A stretch of 64,000 nucleotides of DNA, taken from assembly GCA_965219495.1 (NCBI GenBank), contig OZ244777.1, forward strand, positions 3,038,001-3,102,000, written 5' to 3'. This stretch comes from CAZPXZ01 sp965219495. GTDB lineage: Bacteria; Pseudomonadota; Alphaproteobacteria; Rhodobacterales; CAZPXZ01. The notes beneath the pieces were generated by a model, which ran no database searches, was not told the origin of the DNA, and saw nothing but the letters and a program-made list of their open reading frames with translations. Both the position numbers and the translations under genes were made by a program. Positions 36,683 through 46,781 of the stretch are shown piece by piece; within the stretch, counting starts at the first letter, position 1; each line of letters opens with the position of its first letter.

Positions 36683-39600
36683 TCACTGCTCTCCTTCGAG
36701 TGTTGCCTCGCCGGGCTCGAACACGAGTTCTGGAACCACGGTTTCCCAAGTGTCACTTCTCAAGCTGGAGCGGTAATCTGGTTCCGAGTCGTCGCGGAAA
36801 CGGGTCACAATTGCGTGGACCAAAGCGGATCTGCATCGCATCCCCTCGGGAGGAGCGAAATTTGTCGCAAGGTTTCCAATCCTCCTTCCGGACCGGTCAA
36901 CCAGGAACCACAATTTTCGATCCTTCGAATTCTTCGGTTCCTCGGCGCGAAACTCCAGGGGGTCCCCTGCAGATAGCTCGGCGATGGCGCGATGGATCTG
37001 GGTGCGGGGACTCCTTCTCCCCGCGTAGCTCAAGTCCACGTCCCGGAGTTTGAGCCGCATGTACCGCTGGTCCAGCGCCGCCGGCGCTGGCGGCATTTCG
37101 GGGGACGCGCGGATCAACGCGGAACGATTGCCGCGGAGCGCGCCCAGCAGGCCGCTTTGCTTTCCAAAATCCGTCAGCAGCAACGTTTGCCGGGCGCGCG
37201 TCATCGCTACGTAGTAGAGCCTGCGCGGTTCGTCCGGGTCAAAATCGTGTCCCCCGTTGCGTTCCCAGCCGCCGTCCAGCACCGCGACATGGTCAAATTC
37301 CAGCCCCTTGGCGCCGTGTGCTGTGGTGAGCAGCAGCCCATGCTGCCGCCGGCGGATGTCTCTCCCCCACTCGGCTAGCCACTCGATCAGGTGGTTCGCG
37401 GGTGTTTCTTCGCTGCCCGATTCCAGCGTGAATTCGTCGATGGCCTGGCGCAGTACATCGTTCCACCGTCCAGACGCCTGCGCACCGGTCCAGGCGCTGA
37501 GTTCGGTGTTCTTGACGAATGGAGGATCCCGCTCGCGAAGCCAATTCACAAACGCCCGGACTTCCCGCAAGCGCCAGAACCCGGGAGTATTCTCGTTGCC
37601 TACCTGTACCGGGATATCCCGAAGTTCACAGTAAGCCCGGACGGGTTCCAAATACTCCCACCGCCGTGCGATCACCGCGCATCTCGACCAATTCCAGTCT
37701 GGCGAGAGCGCGGCGAGGCGCTCCAGCTCCGCCATCGCGAACCGCGCCTGCGAAACCGGGTCTCGGCCCGCCGGCAGTATCTGGACACGCCCCTTCCCCA
37801 CCGGATCTAGGTCCTTCCAAGCGCCGCCCGCCGGTTCCTTTCCGCGCGCCTTGTCGATTCGGATGGGGTACCCTGCTTTCATCCGGCAGTTCGCCGGTTC
37901 GATCAGCGCGTTGGCCGCCGCGATAATGTGGCGGGTGGAACGGTAATTCCGGACAAGATGCACGGGATTGGCTTGGTAGTCTTCCTCGAAGCGGCGGATG
38001 AACTCCACTGAAGCGCCCTTGAAGGTGTAAATGTTCTGGTCGTCGTCGCCGACCGCGAAGAGCGTGAATTTGTCTTCTTTGTCCCGAAGCGTGCGTCCGG
38101 CGAGCGCGGAGACCAACGCATACTCGTCAGGGCCGATATCCTGGTACTCGTCCACCAGTATCCATCGAAACCCGGCCAGGAGCCGGCCCCGCCATTCGTC
38201 CGCCTCATCCGGAGGCAGGCCCTTCCCGTTCAACAGGTCCACGGCCTGCCGGAGCACTGCCCGGAATTCCTCGGAGTCCGGCCGGTCCGCCCGCTTGATG
38301 AAACTGGCGCCGGCCAGACGCATCGCAAGCGCGTGGCATGTGAGAACCGTCACGCCCCGCGCGTCGGCGCCGATGAGATCCTGGAGCCTCCGGCGGACAT
38401 CGACTGCCGCATGCCGGTTGTAGGTCAGCGCCAGAATGCCGCGGGGATTTTCGCGCCTTCCCCTCACCAGGTAGGCGATGCGATGCACCAGCGCCCGCGT
38501 CTTCCCGGATCCGGGGCCGGCAAGCACCAGCATGTTCCTTTGCTCCCGGTCTTCCGTGACGATGCGCTGCTGGACGGGATTCCGCAGGTCTTCGACAATG
38601 GCCCTCCACGATTCCGGAGTGGTCTGGCGCGCGGTTTTCGTTTCCCGGTCCGGCAGCCAGCGGCGAAGGAACTCCTCCTGCTTCAGCTCAAAGTAATCCG
38701 CGGCCAGGCGCAGCGCATCGGTCATGGCGCCGAGGCCCCGTTCGGCAAATTCCATCATCACGTGAACTTGCAGGATCTGCCCCTCGTAGTGCAGGGCGAG
38801 CGGCTTGAAGTCGGTCGCGGCAAACCCGCGCCGTTCCTTTTCAAGGCGGATCGTCATGGCCGGACGGAACACCGCCAGGCCCTTGTTGAGGCGGATGATC
38901 TCCTGTTCGTGCAGCCATAACAGGGCGCGCTCCAGGAGTTTTTCGACGTTGCGAATCCGTCCCTTGAGGACGATGTCCGTGTCGAGCGCCTCCCGCAGCC
39001 TGCCGAGGGTGGTCTCCGCCAGCAAGTCCGTTCCCCGGCTGCGCCGCGGCAAGCATGCGAGAAGATGCTTCAGCAGGCATTCAGCGGCCTCCCTGCGGAT
39101 CTGCGCCGTCTCGTCCAGCTTTCCCCATTCGCGCCGCAGCGTCACCCACACGGTTTCCGCGTCTTGCCTGCGCACCCCCAGGCTTCCCCCCGCGCCGCCT
39201 TCGCCCCGCCCGTCATAGGAGATGCTGCGGAGCATTCGCCACAACCGCTCCGGCAAGGGATCCAAAAGGCCTTGATCCCGTAGTTCCTGAGCGGCAACCC
39301 GCAAGTGCAGCGCCGTCGCCTCCCCCTTGGCCTGGTCCGGCGCCGCTTCGCGCATGCGGTCAATGAGCGCGGCCTCCAGTTCCTCCGCCTTTCCGAGGCG
39401 ATAAGTAGAGGAGCGTTCCACACCGGCATGGACGAACGCGGTCAGCGCGGTGTCGTTGTTGGCGATGCCCAGCCGTTCCAGGTCGTGCAGGGCTCCACGC
39501 ACGCCTTCCGCGGTCAGTCCGGTTACGCCCATGAGTTCGTCGGTGGTGATGCCCTCGTCCGCGTCGGCCTCGATCAACTCCTCGACGATTCTCAGCAGCG

Positions 39601-41908
39601 ACTTGCGGTACGTTTCCGCGATGTCTTTGCTCGCGAGCCTTGCGCGGGCCTCCTCTTTCGAATTCACCCGGAGGGAGGAGGGAAACACCTGCACGAGGTT
39701 CTCCTCCCGCGACAGCAACTCCGCGTCTTCCAGCCAGCTAATTGCTATTCGCACCCGGGTGTCGTCGGTGCCGTCGTCGCGGTCGAACGCACGTTCTTCG
39801 TCCTCCAAGAGGATCTCACCGGAGGTTGCAATCACCTCGCCCCGCAGGCGTTTCTTCCGGTTCAGGTTGCGGAGAGCCCTCAGAATGCCGTGGATATCCC
39901 TGCGCGTGAGCCGTGAGCGCGCCGACATGCCGAACTGCCGTTCGACGTCCTCCGGCGCGTAGAACATGACGCAGCGGGCGGCCTCCCTGTCGCGCCCGGC
40001 GCGGCCCGCCTCCTGCATGAAATCCTCCAGCGATCCCGGAATGTCGGCATGGACGACCAGACGCACATCCGGTTTGTCGATGCCCATGCCGAAGGCCTTG
40101 GTCGCTGCGATCACCCGCAGTTCGCCCCCGATGAAGCGCTGCTGCACGTCCTTCTTGGTTTCCGGCGGAAGTCCTGCATGGAAGTGGTCCGCCGCTACCT
40201 CCTTCAATTGCAGGAACTCAGCGACCTCTTCGGCCTGACGGCGCGTGGCGCAATAGACAATGGCGCCGCCAGGGGACTCCGGGGGAAGATAGGCCATCAG
40301 CACTTGGTGGATGTGCGAAAACTTTTCGCTTTCGGACGTTTTCATCACTTCGAACAGCAGGTTGCCGCGGTGGGCGCCGCCGTTGAAGACCTTCAACGCG
40401 ATGCCGAGTTCCTTCTGGAAGTGCCAGCAGAGATCCGCCTCCACATCGGGCTTGGCGGTAGCCGTCAGGCACAGCAATGGCGGCACTGTTCCGTCCTTTG
40501 CCTTCTCCCGGATGAAGCGCGCCACGTATCGGTAGTCGGGCCGGAAGTCGTGCCCCCATCTGGAGAGGCAATGTGCCTCGTCCAGGACCCAGGCGCCGAT
40601 TTCATGCTGGCTGAGCGCTCGGCGCAGGGAACGGTTGCGCAGTTGTTCGGGCGAGATGATGAGGATCCCCGCATCTCCCAGGCGGACCCGGTCCAGCGCG
40701 TCGGCCCGCTCGGGCATTGACAGCAGCCCGTTGATGGCGATGCAGCATCCGATCCCGCGGGCCTCCATTCCCGCCACCTGATCCGCCATCAGCGCAACGA
40801 GTGGCGAAATCACCACTGTCAGGGCGCCGGTCTTGTCGTATCGCGAAAGCGCGGGAATCTGGTAGCAGAGGGATTTGCCGGCGCCCGTTGGCAAAATTCC
40901 GAGGACATGATTTCCGGCCATCGCCGCCTCGACGATGGCTTGCTGCATGGAACGCTCGTCATCGGTCGAGGGCTCCGGGCGGAAATCTTCAAAACCAAAC
41001 CACCGGGCCAGTTCCTTGCGCGCGTCGTGCCGCTCTCGGCACCAATCGCAATTCGGGCTGGCGCAGGCAGTGTCCCGGAGCCGGCGCACCAATTGGCCCG
41101 CCACAGGAAATTGATGGGTGACCCAGGGCGGCATGACGGAGTTCTCTCCAGCCACCGAGAGCCATGCGAGTGCATAGGCCAGCGCCCAGCCCGGCCGACT
41201 CGCATGGACCAGAACCTCGTGAGTGTGAGTCGCGCAGGCTACGCCGTCGAGCCGCCGCCGGATCGCCGCACGGGCTTCGGATTTGGAAGGGCGTTCCGAC
41301 CCGCGCAACCCGGCGAAGAAATCATCAAAGCCTTGCCCTCCGCTTGCCGCCGAGGTCAGCCAGTGCCACGCTGTCAGGAGATCCGTCTCCGCTTTGCGCA
41401 AGGCACGTTGCTGGTCTTCGAATACTTGCAGAGTAAGCCCGGCATCAAGTTGCGGATCGTTTCTCTGTCCCCTCCGCAGGTCACCGTCCTGGTAGTGCTT
41501 GACAAGGTGGTGATAGGGATTGCGGGGAAAGGCGAGGGGACTCAGCCGTAACGTATCCACTGCTGGCAATCTCAGCAGCCGCAGTTCAGGCTTGCGGGCC
41601 GCAAGGCGGGGCAAGTCGAAAGCAATCAGATTGTGTCCGAGAACAAAGGTAGCTCCGGCTGCGAGATCATCCAGTTCTTCCAGGGCTGCGCTCAGGCCGG
41701 AGCCACGAGCGGCGAGGCGCTCGCCGGTATCCGGGCGTATCGCACCAATCGCCTGGATTCGGTCGTCCCGTCCCCCGACTTCGAGATCAAGGGAAAGGCA
41801 GCGAGGCGGACTCGGCATTCCATCAACCGGTGGTAGCGGGGAAGCGCCTCGGGCTTGGCCTTGGGGCGAGCCGGCAGCTTTTCGCCAGGCAGCCGGACTG
41901 GAAGTCAT
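36683..41908 (-). CDS. Exonuclease-RecQ-UvrD fusion helicase
   Basis: About 1740 aa from the ATG at 41908; the frame is open upstream to 42085. Positions below count from 42085. Residues ~95-220 are a DnaQ-like exonuclease (SLDLEVGG, GHNLIAFDLPR, LDAGLTL). A zinc-knuckle-like CASPNCDWC lies at 341-349. Residues ~380-750 are a RecQ-type helicase: Walker A ILPTGAGKSL (397-406), DEAH WVLDEAHCLSRWGHDFRPDY, and QEAGRAGRDR. After a linker with winged-helix-like parts, residues ~1180-1650 form a UvrD/Rep-type helicase: LVLAGPGSGKTRAL (~1188), LVDEYQDIGPDEY (~1312), DDDQNIYTFKGAS, and YYVAMTRARQTLLL near the end. Two translocases of opposite usual polarity on one chain suggest a DNA-processing or phage-defence machine. 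It stands alone between integrase and IS110 remnants. Confidence 0.9.
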   Translation of the reverse strand: MTSSPAAWRKAAGSPQGQARGASPLPPVDGMPSPPRCLSLDLEVGGRDDRIQAIGAIRPDTGERLAARGSGLSAALEELDDLAAGATFVLGHNLIAFDLPRLAARKPELRLLRLPAVDTLRLSPLAFPRNPYHHLVKHYQDGDLRRGQRNDPQLDAGLTLQVFEDQQRALRKAETDLLTAWHWLTSAASGGQGFDDFFAGLRGSERPSKSEARAAIRRRLDGVACATHTHEVLVHASRPGWALAYALAWLSVAGENSVMPPWVTHQFPVAGQLVRRLRDTACASPNCDWCRERHDARKELARWFGFEDFRPEPSTDDERSMQQAIVEAAMAGNHVLGILPTGAGKSLCYQIPALSRYDKTGALTVVISPLVALMADQVAGMEARGIGCCIAINGLLSMPERADALDRVRLGDAGILIISPEQLRNRSLRRALSQHEIGAWVLDEAHCLSRWGHDFRPDYRYVARFIREKAKDGTVPPLLCLTATAKPDVEADLCWHFQKELGIALKVFNGGAHRGNLLFEVMKTSESEKFSHIHQVLMAYLPPESPGGAIVYCATRRQAEEVAEFLQLKEVAADHFHAGLPPETKKDVQQRFIGGELRVIAATKAFGMGIDKPDVRLVVHADIPGSLEDFMQEAGRAGRDREAARCVMFYAPEDVERQFGMSARSRLTRRDIHGILRALRNLNRKKRLRGEVIATSGEILLEDEERAFDRDDGTDDTRVRIAISWLEDAELLSREENLVQVFPSSLRVNSKEEARARLASKDIAETYRKSLLRIVEELIEADADEGITTDELMGVTGLTAEGVRGALHDLERLGIANNDTALTAFVHAGVERSSTYRLGKAEELEAALIDRMREAAPDQAKGEATALHLRVAAQELRDQGLLDPLPERLWRMLRSISYDGRGEGGAGGSLGVRRQDAETVWVTLRREWGKLDETAQIRREAAECLLKHLLACLPRRSRGTDLLAETTLGRLREALDTDIVLKGRIRNVEKLLERALLWLHEQEIIRLNKGLAVFRPAMTIRLEKERRGFAATDFKPLALHYEGQILQVHVMMEFAERGLGAMTDALRLAADYFELKQEEFLRRWLPDRETKTARQTTPESWRAIVEDLRNPVQQRIVTEDREQRNMLVLAGPGSGKTRALVHRIAYLVRGRRENPRGILALTYNRHAAVDVRRRLQDLIGADARGVTVLTCHALAMRLAGASFIKRADRPDSEEFRAVLRQAVDLLNGKGLPPDEADEWRGRLLAGFRWILVDEYQDIGPDEYALVSALAGRTLRDKEDKFTLFAVGDDDQNIYTFKGASVEFIRRFEEDYQANPVHLVRNYRSTRHIIAAANALIEPANCRMKAGYPIRIDKARGKEPAGGAWKDLDPVGKGRVQILPAGRDPVSQARFAMAELERLAALSPDWNWSRCAVIARRWEYLEPVRAYCELRDIPVQVGNENTPGFWRLREVRAFVNWLRERDPPFVKNTELSAWTGAQASGRWNDVLRQAIDEFTLESGSEETPANHLIEWLAEWGRDIRRRQHGLLLTTAHGAKGLEFDHVAVLDGGWERNGGHDFDPDEPRRLYYVAMTRARQTLLLTDFGKQSGLLGALRGNRSALIRASPEMPPAPAALDQRYMRLKLRDVDLSYAGRRSPRTQIHRAIAELSAGDPLEFRAEEPKNSKDRKLWFLVDRSGRRIGNLATNFAPPEGMRCRSALVHAIVTRFRDDSEPDYRSSLRSDTWETVVPELVFEPGEATLEGEQ

Positions 41909-42337
41909 GTCTCGATTTCCACTTCGAATTCTCGATGCAGTCGATTGCACGTGCGGGTTGCCAGGACTTAATGCGTTGGCATTTCTATTTTTCAATCGGA
42001 TTCGAAACAATTGATACCGAAAACCAGGTGTTGCGACTAGCTGGACACGCTCGTGCCGAATTGAAGTTGGTTGGGCCGCGAACATCGGTCACAATTATTT
42101 TACTGGAAAAGGAAAGGCTTGAAAGATGCGTCGCTTTTGGAAGAGATCCACGGGTCCAATTTCGATGAAGTTTGACACGCAAACACCGCCTGACCGGGCG
42201 CCGCGACCCGCCGGCAGGCGTGCGCGATCGGGTGTTCCCCTTCCAGACGAGAAGGGACGGACAGCCTCGCTCCGAGCGGCATCATCGCGCCAGGCCGGTC
42301 GCGATGGACCGGGACATCGCAAAGGAGCGCCCATCCG
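41909..42337. other. Region upstream of the fusion helicase
   Basis: Contains the open upstream extension of the helicase frame (to 42085), whose sequence has no family character. No promoter could be fixed. Confidence 0.4.
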
Positions 42338-43310
42338 ATGGAGAACATAGCGTTTGTTGGGCTGGATCCGGGAAAGAACATTTTCCAAGTGCCGGGGCCA
42401 GTGCGGATGGCGCGGCGATTGTGCGGAAACGCGTGAAACGTTCGAGCCTAGGGGATTTCTTCCGGTCCGTTCCTGCCGGTCCATTCCTGTATGTGTCGTG
42501 GGGATGGAGACCTACGCGGCCTCGCAGCTCTGGGCGCGGCGGCTGGCGTCGCTTGGGCACGATGTACGGTTGATTCCTGCCCAATTTGTGAAGCCATACG
42601 TGAACACCAACAAGGCCGACGCTGGCGATGTGGAAGCGATCTGCAAGGTGGTGCAGCGTCCGACGATGCGGTCTGCGCCGCTGAAAACGGAGGCGCAACG
42701 GGAAGCGCTGGTGGTGCATCGCATTCGGCAGCAGTTTTTGAAGCAGCGGACGCAATCGATCAACCTGCTTCGAGCGCATTGCGCGGAGTTCGGCGTCGTC
42801 GCGCCGCAAGGACGGGGTGGGTATCCGAGCTATTCGAATTGATGACTTCGGAATAGAACGAACGGCTGCCGCCGATGGCGCGGCGGGCGCTGGCGGGGAC
42901 CCCTGCGCAGATTGTGTATCTGACGCAAGAGATTGCGCTACTGGAACAGCAGTTGAAGGATTGGATGGCGCAAGACGAGCCGGCGGCTGTGCGCGATTCT
43001 GGGTTTCGGACTTCTCTCGGCGACGGCCGTGTCGGCTTCGCTGGGGAATCGATCGGCCTTTCGCAACAGCCGACAATACGCGGCTCGGGCGGATCTCCAA
43101 GCGCGGTGACCGCTATCTGCGCACGCTGCTCGTGCACGGCGCCCGCGCTGTTTTGCGCTGGGTTGAACGCAAGCCGGAAAAGGAGCCGAAGAGCGTTGCG
43201 CGGCTGTGCGAAATGGGACGAAAGAACGTCGCCGCGGTGGCAGTGGCCAATCGAAACGCACGCGTCGCCCGGGCGACGGTCCGGCGTAGCGAGGCGTATC
43301 AAGACGGACA
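42338..43310 (+). pseudogene. IS110-family transposase, frameshifted and internally deleted
   Basis: The start MENIAFVGLDPGKNIFQV (Asp of the DEDD site) is followed within 35 codons by stops. Another frame carries ASLGHDVRLIPAQFVKPYV, NTNKADAGDVEAICKVVQRP and TQSINLLRAHCAEFGVVAPQ. A third has the C-terminal domain (LGRISKRGDRYLRTLLVHGA). The helix-hairpin-helix segment expected between them is missing. At least two frameshifts are needed to rebuild it, so it is inactive. Confidence 0.8.
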
Positions 43311-43639
43311 TGTGCCCAGAATGCCGGCTCAGAGGCAAGGGTTTTCTCACCATGTTTCGCACGATTGCGAGGGAGATCGAGCGATGGCGCAATGGGGTGC
43401 ACCCACGAACCGGCCAAACCCGCCAAGCACTTGGGGCTTCGAGTTTCGATGACGAGTTCGGGCGCTGGTTCGCGGATTCCATCAGAGCCCGCAGCAGGCC
43501 GAAAACGCTGCAACGCAAGGCTGGATACAAGACCGCAAGCCCGTGTGCGAGATGAACAATCTTTCTCTTGCAATGGTGAGGACGTCCATGCAAGTGCCAC
43601 CAGGCACGTGCAGAATCCACATAATCTCTACGCTCGAAT
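43311..43639. other. Degraded sequence, no gene recognised
   Basis: Lies between the IS110 and integrase remnants; short open frames only. Confidence 0.4.
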
Positions 43640-43830
43640 GAGCAAGCCCGGTGGTGCCAAGTTCTCACTCCACGGCCTGCGAACTGCTTCATCACCGTCG
43701 CCGAGCGCAAATTGATGCTGCATCCTTCGCTCACAAGACGCCTGGTCAACCACGCACGGCCCAGCAATGTCACCGAAGGTCTTGCGGCCGACTGAACCGT
43801 CGCGCAGCATGGGGACCTGCGCAATTTGCC
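43640..43830 (+). pseudogene. Integrase C-terminal remnant with frameshift and stop
   Basis: SKPGGAKFSLHGLR is followed, after a one-base shift, by NCFITVAERKLMLHPSLTRR and LVNHARPSNVTEGLAAD, then TGA. This matches the C-terminal tail also found in the integrase at 35148-35615 (NHARPNDVTEG). It is a separate, more decayed copy. Confidence 0.65.
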
Positions 43831-45184
43831 GACTGGATCGAAATACAAAGGCCGGACCAGATGGCCCGTGCGAGCACAGCGGCCATCCACCGGCCTCTAT
43901 CATTGACTATTGCACCTCCACTGCTGGAACTCTGCGCATTTACGGTGCTTCCAAGGCAAGACGCTTCGAAGCGGGGGGCTCCGGCGAGGAAGCATCGACG
44001 GTGATCTACCTTCCGCAGCCGCTGCGCGATCCGGCGCCGGACGCCTGCAACTTCAGCCGGTTCCTGCGGGTGGTGGTGGAACTGGAGGAGGAGCAGGGGA
44101 TGATCGCCGCCATGATCCGGACGATGCGGGAGCAACTGATGGAGGAAGCGGACGATTTCGGCGAATTCCTCGGCTATGACGGCAAGGCGATGGAGAGCCA
44201 TTCGACGGGCGCCAGGAACCGGGTCACGGGCAAGACCTCGGATGCGGACGCGGATTGGGGCAAGCACGAGACGCACGGGATGAACGCCAAGACCGGCAAG
44301 CCCTGGAAGAAGATCAAGAGCTGGTTCGGCTACCGCGTCCATACGATTGCCGACACGCAGACCGAAATCCCGGTGGCGGCCAGCGTGACCCGGGCTTCGG
44401 TGTCGGAAGTCAAGGAACTGGAGCGGCTCTTCGAGGAGACCCCGGCCCTGGCGGAGCGCTGCAAGGAGTTCAGCGCCGACCGCGGCCTCGACAGCGGCCC
44501 GCTGAAAGCCACGCTCCGGGACCAGCACCGGATCCGCCCGCTGATCGACAGCCGGGCGCTGTGGAGCGCCGAAAAGAAGCAAGCGGGCTACGACCCGACC
44601 ATGCCGATTTCGCGTCCGCTCTTCCCGGATCGCAACGACTGCATTCACCATACCGAGAGAGGGGAGGTGATCTGCAAGTGCCCGGCCACCGGAACCGAGC
44701 GCTCGATGGCGTTCCAGGGGTTCGAGGCCAACCGCTCGACGCTCAAGTACCGTTGCCCGGCCGCCGCCTGTGGCTTCGCATGCGAGGGACGGGACGACTG
44801 CCACAAAGGCGCCGGCTGCAAGGCGGGCGCGTTCGGCCGGGTGGTCCGCATCGACCTGGAGAAGCACAGCCGCCGCATCTTCACCCCGACTCCGCACGGC
44901 AGCCCGTCCTGGCGGCGCGGATACAATCGCCGGAGCGCGATGGAGCGCATCTACAGCCGCCTCGACAATGGCTTCCGGTTCGAGCGCCACACCATTCGCG
45001 GCAAGGCGAAGATGACCGCCCAGGTCGGCCTCGCGATGGCGGTGATGATGGCCCTGGCGCTCGGCCATCTCCGCGCTGGCCGCAAGCAACAAATGCGATG
45101 GGGATTATATCGGATAGTGCCCGTATAGGGGTTGATGATTCAGGCACCATTTATTAAAATCGGTCCAAGTCAACGGATTAGGAA

Positions 45185-46165
45185 GTGGAGATGGCCCACA
45201 CGGCACCTGGCAAGCACTACCGCCAAGGTATGACCCTTATCGAGGCGATGCGGATGTTCGCGGACAATGCGGCGGCCGAAGCGTGGTTCGTTAAGGTCCG
45301 CTGGCCGACCGGCCCGGCTTGCCCGTTTTGTGGCTCCGTCAACGTTCTCAGTGGTGCAAAGCACAAGACCATGCCCTATCGGTGCCGTGAGAAGGAATGC
45401 CGCAAACGATTCAGTGTCCGGACCGGAACCGTCATGGAAGCGTCGAACATCCCCTATCAGAAATGGGCGCTCGCGGTCTATCTCTTCATGACGAGCCTGA
45501 AGTCGGTTTCGTCCATGAAGTTGCATCGGGATCTCGGGGTGACACAGAAGACCGCTTGGCACCTGGCACACCGGCTGCGCAAGGCGTTTGAGAGTGAAAG
45601 CGGGTTGTTCGCTGGCCCGGTCGAGGTGGATGAAACCTACATGGGCGGCAAGCGCAAGAACATGCCGAAGTCGAAGCGCGAAGAGCTCACCGGCCGCGGG
45701 GCCGTGGGCAAGACCGCCGTCGTTGGTGCGAAAGACCGGACCACAAACCAAGTACGAGCCCGAGCAGTCGAGTCCACTAACAAGGCCACCATCCACGGCT
45801 TCGTCGCCGATCACACGGCCCTGGACGCCACGGTCTACACTGACGATGCGTTGGTCTACGAAACCCTTCCGAATCCACACAAGGCCGTCAACCACAGCGC
45901 TCAGGAGTATGTTCGTGGCGACGTGCATACCAACGGCATGGAGAGCTTCTGGTCGATGCTCAAGCGCGCTTATCAGGGGACCTTCCACAAGATGAGCGAA
46001 AAGCATCTCGACCGGTACGTGAGGGAGTTTGCGGGCAAGCACAGTGTGCGAGACATGGACACCCTCGACATCATGGGCGCGATCGTCCTCGGAATGGACG
46101 GCAAGCGCCTGAAGTACACACAACTCATCGCCGACAACGGCCTTGATTCAGGAGCGCGGGCATGA
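45185..46165 (+). CDS. IS1595-family transposase (ISXO2-like), IS-C copy 2
   Basis: 326 aa, same zinc ribbon (CPFC...C...C) and catalytic motifs (VEVDETYMGGK, VYTDDALVYE, HTNGMESFW) as copy 1. A putative AGGAAGTGGAG ribosome-binding stretch precedes the ATG. Intact and probably functional. Confidence 0.92.
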   Translation: MEMAHTAPGKHYRQGMTLIEAMRMFADNAAAEAWFVKVRWPTGPACPFCGSVNVLSGAKHKTMPYRCREKECRKRFSVRTGTVMEASNIPYQKWALAVYLFMTSLKSVSSMKLHRDLGVTQKTAWHLAHRLRKAFESESGLFAGPVEVDETYMGGKRKNMPKSKREELTGRGAVGKTAVVGAKDRTTNQVRARAVESTNKATIHGFVADHTALDATVYTDDALVYETLPNPHKAVNHSAQEYVRGDVHTNGMESFWSMLKRAYQGTFHKMSEKHLDRYVREFAGKHSVRDMDTLDIMGAIVLGMDGKRLKYTQLIADNGLDSGARA

Positions 46166-46201
46166 ATCGGCGCCCAACAAAGGGCGGCATCATCTCGGCC
46201 T

Positions 46202-46417
46202 TTGCTGGCTGCATGGGAGGCTGATGTGACTGAACGACGCAAGAGGCCGCCGCGCCGTGTGGAGGTTGTGAAGTCGTCCTACCAGCCGTCCAAGGCAGAT
46301 ATGAAGAAGGAAATCGACGTGAGCCACCTGGAGGGGAAGACGGCGGACGATCTGGCTCGGATGCTCACGGCCCCGGTGGCGATGGTGCGTACGCCACGCC
46401 CGCCCCGGAGCCGGTGA
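46202..46417 (+). CDS. Small passenger protein of IS-C (copy 2)
   Basis: 71 aa, identical to the copy at 11231-11446. It begins 36 bp after the transposase stop in the same direction, so it is probably co-transcribed. Basic N- and C-termini; no known domain. Confidence 0.55.
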   Translation: MLAAWEADVTERRKRPPRRVEVVKSSYQPSKADMKKEIDVSHLEGKTADDLARMLTAPVAMVRTPRPPRSR

Positions 46418-46640
46418 CGGGTGCTGTGGGCACTATCCGATATAATCCCCAATGCGATCCCTGGTCGGCGCCATACCGGTCCACGACACCGGATAGGGTT
46501 CCCCACTGCATCGCCGCCGAACTCAAGCCGACCCTGGCGCCTCGGCGCCGCCGGAAGGCAGCAAAAGGTCGATGCAGACCCCGCCAGCTACCTCACGAAG
46601 GGCGGCCCGAACAAAAAATTGGCTACAGCGCAAACGCCTC

Positions 46641-46709
46641 TATCAAGCACTGAAAGGAACAAACCTGATCTGAAATCCATATATATAAGTGGGGTGTTGC
46701 AAGGCCGGG
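46641..46709 (+). mobile_element. IS-G 3'-end remnant
   Basis: Starts with ATCAAGCACTGAAAGGAACA, encoding the last residues of the IS-G transposase (ALKGTNLI and stop), and runs to GTGGGGTGTTGCAAGG, the same end as at 52940. The rest of this IS-G copy has been lost. Confidence 0.85.
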
Positions 46710-46781
46710 GGTGGGGCACAGCGTTCACAGGGACGCCACCGAAGCCTTTGTCGAGATCGTGGAGAAACTCGGGGCGGGAAC

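Larger units (their letters stand above)
45100..46450 (+). mobile_element. IS-C copy 2, complete IS1595-family element, 1351 bp
   Basis: Same termini and length as copy 1, opposite orientation. AATGCGAT is duplicated at 45092-45099 and 46451-46458. Differences from copy 1 are single bases (for example one near 45970). Confidence 0.95.
43980..46495 (+). pseudogene. IS-E transposase, N-terminally truncated and interrupted by IS-C
   Basis: Sequence from STVIYLPQPLRDPAPDACNF through YDGKAMES, SADRGLDSG and SAMERIYSRLDN to RKQQMR, where IS-C begins. After IS-C and the AATGCGAT duplication the frame resumes as SLVGAIPVHDTG and stops. A three-residue deletion relative to other copies removes LSER after KELER. 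Confidence 0.85.
43925..46640 (+). mobile_element. IS-E copy, 5'-truncated, carrying IS-C copy 2
   Basis: Recognisable from about 43925 (within the transposase gene) to the 3' terminus at 46640 (GCTACAGCGCAAACGCCTC). IS-C copy 2 sits near the end of the transposase gene. Immediately right of the terminus is the end of an IS-G element. Confidence 0.85.

Noticed and set aside
42760..43890. 376-codon minus-strand frame
   Set aside because: Antisense to the decayed IS110 transposase and the integrase remnant, both of which have recognisable motifs.
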